This document shows, in pieces, positions 1-6,448 of a stretch of DNA of 9,109 bases (position 1 is the first letter of the stretch; each line of letters starts with the position of its first letter). Under the pieces are notes generated by a model. That model saw only the letters and a list, made by a program, of their open reading frames with translations, was not told the DNA's origin and did no database searches. The position numbers were made by a program, and so were the translations under genes. The stretch is from assembly GCA_002431865.1 (NCBI GenBank), contig DJEI01000048.1:1-9109 (forward strand), written 5' to 3'. The stretch comes from Lachnospiraceae bacterium UBA5902. GTDB taxonomy: Bacteria > Bacillota > Clostridia > Lachnospirales > Lachnospiraceae.

Positions 1-20
1 TGATCAGCCAAGGGGTTGTT

Positions 21-974
21 TTAGTTATGACGCTTTGTCTGACGTCTTATCCGAAGTTCGTCCTGTCGCTCTTTCATTGCTTCCAGACCTTTTTTATCGG
101 TTGGAAGCATCGTTTTAATGACAAATATATTATTGTTTCTCGATTGTTTGAATCGAATCTTGCCGCTCACCAATCCATGGTGCCAGCATTTTCCAATACA
201 GGTATAGGAGTTCGGTGTATTTGCAAACCATTTTACCTTTGGTGCTAATTTCTTACCACAGCGATAACAGATAGGAGCCATCAGTTCTATATCTGAGATG
301 GCTTCCTCCTTGCAATGGTATTCTCTGGAGATATGTTCTAAATAATGCTTGTGATGAGAGATAATCTCATCTTTTTTATCTTTCGGGTTATTATAGATAT
401 CGTAACAATACCGGTCTGCCAGATCTTTTGGAGACATTGCTTTCAGCACAAGTCCGGTATAGTATGCATCATTCACTGCACTGTGAAATGGTTTATCCTC
501 TTCCACTTCTATTTTCAGATGTTCAACCGCTTTTTTCAGCTTTACAATCTTGCCATCTTCGTCATACATATCTGCATAGATCTGCTGTACATTATAAAAC
601 TTTAACGGCACGTGCATCGGCTTTAAGTAGTAGTAGTCCATGTTTGTCTGAAGTATGTTCAAGTCCATTGAGCCCCACGTGCCAAAGATATAATCATCCT
701 GTCCACACCACTTGATAAATTCCCGATACACCATATCGAACGGTCGTCCCTTTCGAAGTGTGGATTCATCATAATTTAAAATTGTCTTGATGTGTGGCTG
801 CAGCTTCTTGTAGAGCTTTGGTTTTATAATACTGGAGTATGTGTCGATAATATTAAATTTTTTGTCCAGTTTTACTGCACCGATTTCTATGATTTCAAAT
901 GGCATGCGCGGGTTTTCCATATCTCTGCCACCACAGCACTGGTTCCATTCCAAATCAAATATGATATAGTTCAT
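21..974 (-). CDS. DEDDh 3'-5' exonuclease with C-terminal zinc-binding module
   Basis: A 317-residue protein with a RNase T/DnaQ-type exonuclease fold, predicted to remove nucleotides from 3' ends of DNA or RNA using two metal ions. Exo I is DLEW (D7, E9), Exo II is GTWGSMD (D104) and Exo III is HSAVND (H164, D169), so all five DEDDh catalytic residues are present. The DLEWNQ start resembles KapD-like/sporulation-inhibitor exonucleases of Firmicutes. After about residue 185 there is an extension with C236-x2-C239 and C259-x3-C263, which looks like a zinc ribbon or knuckle and might bind nucleic acid (inference). The tail is strongly basic. The ATG lies 2 bases after the stop of the upstream gene and has only a weak Shine-Dalgarno (AAGG about 10 bases away), so translational coupling is likely. 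The fold is certain; substrate and biological role are not known. Confidence 0.85.
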   Translation of the reverse strand: MNYIIFDLEWNQCCGGRDMENPRMPFEIIEIGAVKLDKKFNIIDTYSSIIKPKLYKKLQPHIKTILNYDESTLRKGRPFDMVYREFIKWCGQDDYIFGTWGSMDLNILQTNMDYYYLKPMHVPLKFYNVQQIYADMYDEDGKIVKLKKAVEHLKIEVEEDKPFHSAVNDAYYTGLVLKAMSPKDLADRYCYDIYNNPKDKKDEIISHHKHYLEHISREYHCKEEAISDIELMAPICYRCGKKLAPKVKWFANTPNSYTCIGKCWHHGLVSGKIRFKQSRNNNIFVIKTMLPTDKKGLEAMKERQDELRIRRQTKRHN

Positions 975-976
975 GT

Positions 977-1603
977 TTATTCTGCCTTATCCATTATGCG
1001 AAGATGGGAGTAGTCGTTCTCATCCTCTGTTTTTCCGTTACGCTGTTCCAGTTCTTTGCAGATATCATTGAGAATTTCAATGGTCTCATTGGAAGAATGT
1101 GAATTTGCGGTTGCCATTTTAGTAATCAAAACAGCCATCTTTTCCGTGCTGCTTACCACACGGTCGGTATTGTCTACATTCTTCTTCAACTGAATCTTCG
1201 TCATCAGCTTATCCTGTTCCATGAGATCTTTCATATGTTTTGAATTATCATCCTTGATCTCAGACAACAGCTTGGAGTTTTCGTCCTTCATCTCCAGCAT
1301 CATATCAAGAATGGCGGACATACTCTGGGTACGGGAAACCTCTTCTCTTTTTGCAACTGAGTAGATACCTTTCTCTACCTTGGTAAGCTCGTTCTGCCTA
1401 TCAAGGTTCAGGTTTGCGATTTCATCGACCTTCGCAAGAATTCCATCCACTAAGAAATAGGTATCAACGACCACAATCAAAGAGACTGCGATGATAACCT
1501 GAATCATGGAAGAATATACCAATATTAAATATAAGTCAATCAGCAGTGCCGCTATAAAAGCGACAGCACTGATTGTAAGAGTTGTACTTGATTTGCGGTT
1601 CAT
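977..1603 (-). CDS. Two-TM membrane protein with long coiled coil, unknown function
   Basis: I do not recognise a family for this 208-residue protein. It starts with a short basic stretch (MNRKSS), followed by two hydrophobic segments at about 9-29 and 33-55 that should form a membrane hairpin, leaving both ends in the cytoplasm. Residues about 56-190 are hydrophilic, highly charged and heptad-like, rich in K, E, D and N, with two similar short segments (MKDENSKLLSEI and IKDDNSKHMKDL, about 105-127). No cysteine or histidine cluster and no enzymatic motif is visible. The ATG has a strong GGAGGG 7 bases upstream, so the start is well supported. Its stop is 2 bases before the exonuclease ATG, which makes a joint transcript and a related function plausible (inference). 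It could be a membrane scaffold or anchor; nothing in the sequence proves that. Confidence 0.75.
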   Translation of the reverse strand: MNRKSSTTLTISAVAFIAALLIDLYLILVYSSMIQVIIAVSLIVVVDTYFLVDGILAKVDEIANLNLDRQNELTKVEKGIYSVAKREEVSRTQSMSAILDMMLEMKDENSKLLSEIKDDNSKHMKDLMEQDKLMTKIQLKKNVDNTDRVVSSTEKMAVLITKMATANSHSSNETIEILNDICKELEQRNGKTEDENDYSHLRIMDKAE

Positions 1604-1616
1604 GTAACACCCTCCG

Positions 1617-1632
1617 TTCTACACGTGAAACC
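1617..1632. promoter_or_regulatory. Degenerate parS-like sequence (12 of 16)
   Basis: The gap between the GH1 gene and the two-TM gene contains CACGTGAAAC, identical to the core and right arm of the parS found at 8968-8983. The left arm is poor: TTCTA in place of TGTTT. Overall 12 of 16 positions match. Whether ParB binds here is unknown, and chance is a reasonable explanation. Confidence 0.2.
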
Positions 1633-1639
1633 GGTTTAA
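1626..1639. promoter_or_regulatory. Palindrome resembling a LacI-family operator
   Basis: TGAAACCGGTTTAA has a perfect 10-base core palindrome (AAACCGGTTT, 1628-1637) plus one further matched pair (T1626/A1639). The A/T arms around a central CG are typical of operators for LacI/CcpA-type repressors, although the CCGG centre does not fit the Bacillus cre consensus well. It overlaps the stop codon of the GH1 gene and lies about 11 bases upstream of the Shine-Dalgarno of the two-TM gene, so it could only act on that downstream pair. No promoter was confidently identified beside it. Confidence 0.25.
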
Positions 1640-3048
1640 TCTGTCAAATCTTCTCCATTTGTTTCGATGACCTTCTTGTACCAGTAGAAGGAGTCCTTCT
1701 TATATCTGGAAAGATCCTTCAGATCGAATTCATCCCGGTTTACATAGATAAATCCATATCGTTTTACAACACCTTCATGAGTTGATACAAGGTCAATCGC
1801 TGACCATGGACAATATCCCATCATTTCTACACCTTCGGAGCATGCAAGCTTGATCTGCTCGATATGCTTTCTTAAGTATTCGATACGATACTGGTCATGT
1901 ACCTTGCCATCCTCTGTGAGCTTATCGTAAGCACCAAGACCGTTCTCTGTGACGATCATTGGAAGGTGATAACGGCTGTAAATCTCACGCATTGTTGCGC
2001 GGAAACCATCTGGATCAATCTCCCAGCCAAATTCGGTGCGAAGCAGATTTGGATTTGGGTAAGCCTTAAATACGCCAGGTTCATCTCCACTGATCTGCTG
2101 ATCTCCTCTGCCTGCTGGATCTGTTCCATCATTCCATTCTACGGTTGCTGTAGAATAGTAGTTAAATCCAATAAAATCCGGATGTGCATTTGCCATAATA
2201 TCCATGTCGCCATCCTCAATAACAGGAGTCGCATCATGTTCCTCTAAGAACGCCCATACGAGATTGTTGTAACGACCGAAAACAGCCATATCGAGATACA
2301 GCCAGTTACGGATTGCATTTAAGTTTTGTGCCGCTAATACATCCTTTGGCTTGCAGCTTGCCGGATAGACAAGGGAAATGTTTGGTGCAGGACCAATCTT
2401 TCCACCGGGAACCATCTCATGACACAGAGCCATAGCCTTTGCCTGTGCAAGCAGCATGTGATGATTTTCCTGATATAGTTTCTTGTATTTGTTATCCACA
2501 CCCTTTAAATCACAGGTGCCAATCACTTCTCCATTTAAGGTTAATACATTCTGTTCATTGATGGTGAGCCAGTATTTTACACGATCACCATAGTTTTCGT
2601 AGAGAATCTTTGCGAAGTTTACGAATTCGTCGACACTCTCTCTTCTTGACCATCCACCTTTTTTTTCAAGGGCTGCCGGAAGATCAAAATGAAACATCGT
2701 AACAAGTGGCTCAATGTTGTATTTCAGACATTCGTTGATGACGTTGTTGTAGAAATCGATACCTTCCTGATTGATGGCACCGGTTCCTTCCGGAAGAATA
2801 CGGGACCATGCAACAGAAAAACGAAATGTCTTAAATCCCATCTCCGCCATCAGTGCGATATCTTCTTTGTAGTGATGATAGAAATCAGCACACACATCTA
2901 ATTCACTGGTGCCTTCCGGTACCTTCTTGATATCCTGTACACTTGGTCCTTTTCCATGTGTCAGGTTCGCACCCTCTACCTGATATGCACTGGTAGAAGC
3001 GCCCCACAGAAAATCTTTTGGCATTGGTTTCAGCTTTTTTAAAATCAT
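1636..3048 (-). CDS. GH1 6-phospho-beta-glucosidase
   Basis: A full-length (470 residues) glycoside hydrolase family 1 TIM barrel that hydrolyses 6-phospho-beta-glucosides such as cellobiose-6-phosphate in the cytoplasm. The N-terminal signature FLWGASTSAYQVEG spans about 13-26. The acid/base glutamate is E165 (TINEQ) and the nucleophile is E368 (TENG). The loop DLVSTHEGVVKRYGF carries S422, K429 and Y431; this Ser-x6-Lys-x-Tyr arrangement is the known phosphate-binding triad of phospho-specific GH1 enzymes, whereas plain beta-glucosidases usually have Glu-Trp here. T423 stands where 6-phospho-beta-galactosidases have Trp, favouring the gluco substrate. There is no signal peptide. The start at 3048 has GGAGG nine bases upstream and is preferred over Met9. 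The upstream ROK kinase could supply the phosphorylated substrate. Phospho-specificity is well supported; the natural sugar is inference. Confidence 0.92.
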   Translation of the reverse strand: MILKKLKPMPKDFLWGASTSAYQVEGANLTHGKGPSVQDIKKVPEGTSELDVCADFYHHYKEDIALMAEMGFKTFRFSVAWSRILPEGTGAINQEGIDFYNNVINECLKYNIEPLVTMFHFDLPAALEKKGGWSRRESVDEFVNFAKILYENYGDRVKYWLTINEQNVLTLNGEVIGTCDLKGVDNKYKKLYQENHHMLLAQAKAMALCHEMVPGGKIGPAPNISLVYPASCKPKDVLAAQNLNAIRNWLYLDMAVFGRYNNLVWAFLEEHDATPVIEDGDMDIMANAHPDFIGFNYYSTATVEWNDGTDPAGRGDQQISGDEPGVFKAYPNPNLLRTEFGWEIDPDGFRATMREIYSRYHLPMIVTENGLGAYDKLTEDGKVHDQYRIEYLRKHIEQIKLACSEGVEMMGYCPWSAIDLVSTHEGVVKRYGFIYVNRDEFDLKDLSRYKKDSFYWYKKVIETNGEDLTD

Positions 3049-3053
3049 GGATA

Positions 3054-3082
3054 TTGACCTCCAATCAAAAATATTATAAAAT
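3054..3082 (+). promoter_or_regulatory. Sigma-A-type promoter of the tRNA-Arg gene
   Basis: TTGACC (3054-3059, five of six consensus positions) is followed after exactly 17 bases by TAAAAT (3077-3082, five of six). Transcription would start near 3089, about five bases before the tRNA 5' end. The -35 box overlaps the Shine-Dalgarno (3058-3062) of the GH1 gene on the other strand. Confidence 0.6.
3073..3078 (-). promoter_or_regulatory. Possible -10 box for the GH1 gene
   Basis: On the minus strand this is a perfect TATAAT, 24 bases from the GH1 ATG and partly overlapping the -10 box of the opposing tRNA promoter. A -35 box at normal spacing would fall at the 5' end of the tRNA gene, and I see no good match there. 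The GH1 gene may instead be read from the kinase side. Confidence 0.35.
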
Positions 3083-3094
3083 AGATAACGATTT

Positions 3095-3168
3095 GTTTCC
3101 GTAGCTCAGCAGGATAGAGCAACCGCCTCCTAAGCGGTAGGTCGGGCGTTCGAATCGCCTCGGGAACA
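3095..3168 (+). tRNA. tRNA-Arg, anticodon CCT (reads AGG)
   Basis: A complete 74-base cloverleaf. The acceptor stem GTTTCCG (3095-3101) pairs with CGGGAAC (3161-3167) with one G-T pair. The D stem is GCTC/GAGC (3104-3107/3117-3120). The anticodon stem ACCGC/GCGGT (3122-3126/3134-3138) encloses loop CTCCTAA with anticodon CCT at 3129-3131. The variable loop is 5 bases. The T arm is GGGCG-TTCGAAT-CGCCT, closing with one G-T pair. The discriminator is A3168; CCA is not encoded, so it must be added after transcription. A run of six T follows at 3169-3174. It is the only plus-strand gene in the window and lies antisense to any ROK-GH1 read-through transcript. Confidence 0.97.
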
Positions 3169-3179
3169 TTTTTTATTGT

Positions 3180-4145
3180 CTAATTTTCCAGATACATCTG
3201 TCGGAAGCTGTAAAGCGCACCAAGCAGATTTGAATCATTTCCGAACTTACATACATCAACCTTGATGAAGTTTGTGATCATGCTGATAGACTTCAGCTTC
3301 TCTACATAGCGTTTAACACCTTTCACAAATGCAGGCTGTGCGCTGATTCCGCCACCAAGCAGGATAATATCCGGATCCACAACTGCAAAGATGTTGAACA
3401 GGTATTTTGCAGTTGTGAAATAGAAATCTTCCAACAGTTCAAGCGTAACCGGATCTCCTTCATTTGCCCATTTGTAGATGATTTCTCCGTTCAATTCCTT
3501 CGGATTTAATCCCTTTGCCATCGCTACCTGATAGACAAACGCACGTGTTGAAAATGTTGTGGACCACAGATAAGGAAGCTTTTCGTACTCTTCCTCCATA
3601 TCGCTGATTGAGTCAATATCAAAGATTTTATCCACGTTTTTTCTTGTCAGAGAATCCGCAAAGAAATAAGATAATTCTCCAGCAGATAAATCTTTTCCAC
3701 GATGCACATGTCCATTGATTACGATACCACCGCCGATACCGGTTCCAAGGATAACAACGGCGGCATTCTTACAGCCTTTGGCATTACCCATCCAGACCTC
3801 GGCAAGAGCTGCACATTTTCCATCGTTCTCCATGGAAATTTTCACACCGTCACAGCGCGCACCGAGCAACTCTGCCAAATGAGCATCTTTGAGATACTTG
3901 ATACCACCACCGTTTCGGATGATACCATTTTCCGCGTCGATAAGTCCTGGCAGAGAAAGGGCAATTCCCTCTACACCCTGATTTTTATATTTGTCATAAA
4001 TCTGTCCGAGAGATTCCACGAATTCTGGTACAGATTCTCCTTCCTTGGTAGGGGTTGGGTATTTTCCTTTTTCCTGAATATCTCCGTCTACACTCATCCA
4101 AGCGTATTTTACAAAAGTTCCACCTACGTCAAATACTAGATACAT
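3180..4145 (-). CDS. ROK-family sugar kinase, probably beta-glucoside kinase (BglK-like)
   Basis: A 321-residue ROK kinase expected to transfer phosphate from ATP to a sugar hydroxyl in the cytoplasm. The N-terminal phosphate loop is DVGGT (6-10), the catalytic aspartate is D108 in the ENDGK segment, GTGIGGG (134-140) and LLGGGIS (262-268) form the nucleotide site, and the substrate-side GE motif is AGELSY (155-160). The usual ROK zinc motif CxCGxxGCxE and the His of GExGH are missing, as I recall for beta-glucoside kinases such as Klebsiella BglK, whose C-terminal GND...GA.Y.F.Q pattern also resembles this one. With a phospho-specific GH1 enzyme next in line, 6-phosphorylation of cellobiose or a related beta-glucoside is the best guess. 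N-acylmannosamine kinase, glucokinase or a regulator are less likely (no HTH). The ATG has AAGGAG close upstream; the gap to the preceding gene is 23 bases. Confidence 0.82.
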   Translation of the reverse strand: MYLVFDVGGTFVKYAWMSVDGDIQEKGKYPTPTKEGESVPEFVESLGQIYDKYKNQGVEGIALSLPGLIDAENGIIRNGGGIKYLKDAHLAELLGARCDGVKISMENDGKCAALAEVWMGNAKGCKNAAVVILGTGIGGGIVINGHVHRGKDLSAGELSYFFADSLTRKNVDKIFDIDSISDMEEEYEKLPYLWSTTFSTRAFVYQVAMAKGLNPKELNGEIIYKWANEGDPVTLELLEDFYFTTAKYLFNIFAVVDPDIILLGGGISAQPAFVKGVKRYVEKLKSISMITNFIKVDVCKFGNDSNLLGALYSFRQMYLEN

Positions 4146-4168
4146 AAAATCTCCTTCCTGAAAGTATA

Positions 4169-5044
4169 TTATATTGTCACGACACCCTGTAGCCAGATTT
4201 CTCCGCGAAACCGTCTGCCGACCTTTGGTTCACCCTGTAAATCTGCTTCATTGATGCCGACATTGATCATCAGTCCGTTTGCTTCAATCAGCAAATTGTA
4301 GACAATCTCTTTACTATATATATTTTGCAGTTTCTCCACTGCATAGATATTTCCGATAACCATGTAATGATCGCATTCCACACCGCATGGCATAAAGCTT
4401 GTATCAATGATTGAAAGAATATCCTCCTTGATGATTCTGGAAGAAATCGAGGTGTAGGTGTTCATTTCGTCATAGGTCAGTTGTTCCATTGCGTCGGTAT
4501 CACCGTTTCGCGCTGCATCGAGCAACTGATTTCTACGGTTCTGTCCTTTCGATTCGACGGCAATCTGGTGCTTGGAATGATGCATGCCAAGCAGAACCGT
4601 TCCAGCTACAGACAAAGCAGAAAATCTGACCTTCGTGATCTGTCGGTTGGAATAGTTCAACCATTTGGATTTTGCATAATCTGCGATATTGATGACATAG
4701 AAGATAATCGTCATACCAAGATGGTAATCTTCGCAGACTCCCGCATAGCTTTCTTTGTCGGTCTGTTTCTGAATCGTGATGTTCTCAAACTGCATGAACC
4801 GATCTCCTTTCAGATAAGGAAAATAATGTTCAATGGATAAAGAACCCTTGATGTCATATTCACCAACCAGCGAGAGTCCGAAATTCTTACCAAAATCCTT
4901 TTCAAACTGCAGCAGCGATGTATCGACACTGATCGTCGTCATTATCTTGCGGTTTGGAGTATTCAACGTGTGACGATAAATATCTTCCAATTGCTGTCTA
5001 TTTTTACATTCGCGAAAACCGATCGCACGTAGATAAGTATGCAT
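4169..5044 (-). CDS. DUF3881 family protein, unknown function
   Basis: A 291-residue protein that I place in DUF3881, a family I know from Lachnospiraceae and relatives downstream of serS; no function is established. The start MHTYLRAIGF with a following R-x8-IYRH is typical of it. There is no signal peptide and no clear transmembrane helix; residues about 109-121 are only moderately hydrophobic. The middle segment LLDAARNGDTDAMEQLT (about 174-190) looks like a helical repeat element, followed by a polar YDEMNTYTSISSRI stretch. The C-terminal part (about 205-291) is mainly beta-like and contains IIDTSFMPCGVECDHY, with two cysteines at 220 and 224. The ATG has GGAGG four bases upstream. It sits 32 bases after serS and 23 bases before the kinase, so it is probably cotranscribed with both. 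The family call is from memory of sequence features. Confidence 0.75.
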   Translation of the reverse strand: MHTYLRAIGFRECKNRQQLEDIYRHTLNTPNRKIMTTISVDTSLLQFEKDFGKNFGLSLVGEYDIKGSLSIEHYFPYLKGDRFMQFENITIQKQTDKESYAGVCEDYHLGMTIIFYVINIADYAKSKWLNYSNRQITKVRFSALSVAGTVLLGMHHSKHQIAVESKGQNRRNQLLDAARNGDTDAMEQLTYDEMNTYTSISSRIIKEDILSIIDTSFMPCGVECDHYMVIGNIYAVEKLQNIYSKEIVYNLLIEANGLMINVGINEADLQGEPKVGRRFRGEIWLQGVVTI

Positions 5045-5076
5045 ACTACCTCCAGCATTTCCGCATGGGAAATGGA

Positions 5077-6354
5077 TTAACAGATTTTTGTCTTACCGCC
5101 CATATATGGCTGAAGCACCTTTGGAATGTTGATGCTTCCATCTTCGTTCAGGTTGTTCTCCAGGAATGCAATCAGCATACGAGGTGGAGCAACAACGGTG
5201 TTGTTCAATGTGTGAGCAAAATATTTTCCATCCTTGCCCTTTACCTTGATGCCAAGACGGCGAGCCTGTGCATCACCGAGGTTTGAACAGCTGCCGACCT
5301 CGAAATATTTTTTCTGACGTGGAGACCATGCTTCAACGTCGTAAGATTTTACCTTTAAGTCTGCCAGATCACCGGAACAGCACTCGATTGTACGAACCGG
5401 AATATCCATAGAACGGAACAGATCGACTGTATTTTTCCACAGCTTGTCGAACCACATCTTGCTGTCCTCAGGCTTGCAGACAACGATCATTTCCTGCTTC
5501 TCAAACTGGTGGATACGATAAACACCACGCTCCTCAATACCGTGTGCACCCTTCTCTTTACGGAAACATGGAGAGTAGCTTGTCAGAGTCTTTGGAAGCT
5601 CTTCCTCTGGTGTCATTGTATCGATGAACTTACCGATCATAGAGTGCTCACTTGTACCGATCAGATACAAATCCTCGCCCTCAATCTTGTACATCATGGC
5701 ATCCATTTCTGCGAAACTCATAACGCCGGTTACAACGTTGCTTCGGATCATGAAAGGTGGTATACAGTAAGTAAATCCACGGTCAATCATGAAATCTCTT
5801 GCATAGCTGATAACAGCAGAATGCAGTCTTGCAATGTCGCCTATCAGATAGTAGAAACCATTTCCGGCTACCTTTCTTGCACTGTCAAGATCAATACCGT
5901 TCAGCTTCTCCATGATGTCTGTATGATAAGGAACTTCAAAATCTGGAACAACCGGCTCACCGAAACGTTCCAGCTCTACGTTCTCAGAATCATCTTTACC
6001 GATAGGTACGGTTGGGTCAATAATGTTTGGAATAACCATCATTTTCTTCTTCAGTTCTTCACGTACCTGTGGCTCCTGCTTCTCAAGCTCTGCCAGACGG
6101 GCTGCGTTCTTGGCAACTTCCTTCTTAACTTCCTCTGCTTCTTCCTTCTTGCCCTGTGCCATCAATGCACCAATCTGCTTTGCGATAGCATTTTTCTTTG
6201 CACGAAGCTCATCGGCTTCCTGCTGAAGTGCTCTTGCCTGCTTGTCAAGTTCGATAACTTCATCTACTAATGGAAGCTTCGCATCCTGAAACTTCTTTTT
6301 GATATTCTCCTTTACAGCGTCTGGGTTTTCACGAACAAATTTAATGTCTAACAT
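5077..6354 (-). CDS. serS: Serine--tRNA ligase
   Basis: A 425-residue class II aminoacyl-tRNA synthetase that activates serine with ATP and charges tRNA-Ser (and initial tRNA-Sec, where present). Residues about 1-110 form the N-terminal tRNA-binding arm, with a charged antiparallel coiled coil at about 30-105. The catalytic core has the TSEH serine loop (234-237), motif 2 from CFRKEKG to IHQFEKQE (263-288, with R265), and motif 3 HTLNNTVVAPPRMLIAFLENN (381-401, with R392). The length is normal. The motif sequences differ from the textbook bacterial forms (TxEVPL, FRSEAGxxGRDTRG, NGSGLAxGR), so this is a divergent branch found, as far as I recall, in some Clostridia. AAAGGA eight bases before the ATG supports the start. 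Only 94 bases separate it from the upstream gene, too little for a T-box leader. Confidence 0.95.
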   Translation of the reverse strand: MLDIKFVRENPDAVKENIKKKFQDAKLPLVDEVIELDKQARALQQEADELRAKKNAIAKQIGALMAQGKKEEAEEVKKEVAKNAARLAELEKQEPQVREELKKKMMVIPNIIDPTVPIGKDDSENVELERFGEPVVPDFEVPYHTDIMEKLNGIDLDSARKVAGNGFYYLIGDIARLHSAVISYARDFMIDRGFTYCIPPFMIRSNVVTGVMSFAEMDAMMYKIEGEDLYLIGTSEHSMIGKFIDTMTPEEELPKTLTSYSPCFRKEKGAHGIEERGVYRIHQFEKQEMIVVCKPEDSKMWFDKLWKNTVDLFRSMDIPVRTIECCSGDLADLKVKSYDVEAWSPRQKKYFEVGSCSNLGDAQARRLGIKVKGKDGKYFAHTLNNTVVAPPRMLIAFLENNLNEDGSINIPKVLQPYMGGKTKIC

Positions 6355-6448
6355 AATTGTCGTCCTTTCTTATTTATAATAGTAGTTTAAAATATTTGTT
6401 AAAAAATTGATATCAATATTTTTGTATCATTATAATATTGTGACCTGA
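6355..6448 (-). promoter_or_regulatory. Candidate serS promoter region
   Basis: This 94-base, very AT-rich gap is the largest break between parA and the ROK gene, so it is the most likely place for a separate serS promoter. A perfect minus-strand TATAAT lies at 6429-6434, giving a leader of about 68 bases, but its -35 region is poor. TTAACA (6397-6402) with TATAAA (6373-6378) is a second pair at 18-base spacing, but it would start transcription inside the Shine-Dalgarno and is therefore less likely. No intrinsic terminator with a GC-rich stem is visible, so read-through from the parAB operon is possible. Confidence 0.4.
6401..6422. repeat. AT-rich inverted repeat upstream of serS
   Basis: Two 11-base arms with one mismatch and no loop, centred on GATATC, with a perfect 12-base core ATTGATATCAAT. 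It is flanked by A and T runs on either side. It is too AT-rich to be a good intrinsic terminator and could equally be an operator-like site or ordinary AT-rich promoter sequence. Confidence 0.3.

Noticed and set aside
609..681. CACGTG cores at 609-614 and 676-681 (and 3542-3547) as parS candidates
   Set aside because: The flanks do not match the TGTTT/AAACA arms, and all lie inside coding sequence.
2492..2500. TTATCCACA, a perfect DnaA box on the plus strand
   Set aside because: It lies inside the GH1 coding sequence, stands alone, and is spelled by ordinary codons (Val-Asp-Asn). A single 9-mer match in 9 kb is not rare, and no box cluster or unwinding element is next to it.
3169..3179. T-run after the tRNA as an intrinsic terminator
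   Set aside because: The six T residues follow the tRNA directly with no separate hairpin, so it was noted in the tRNA entry but not called as a terminator.
3702..4139. 145-residue open frame on the plus strand
   Set aside because: Antisense to the ROK kinase gene, no recognisable motif and no ribosome binding site that I could support.
5509..6270. 253-residue open frame on the plus strand
   Set aside because: It is antisense to serS, whose motifs are clear. The translation is Cys/Leu/His-rich without any domain and has no convincing start signal, so it is a shadow.
6355..6448. Possible T-box riboswitch for serS
   Set aside because: The gap has only 94 bases, too short for a T-box leader, and no T-box consensus or GC-rich terminator stem is visible.
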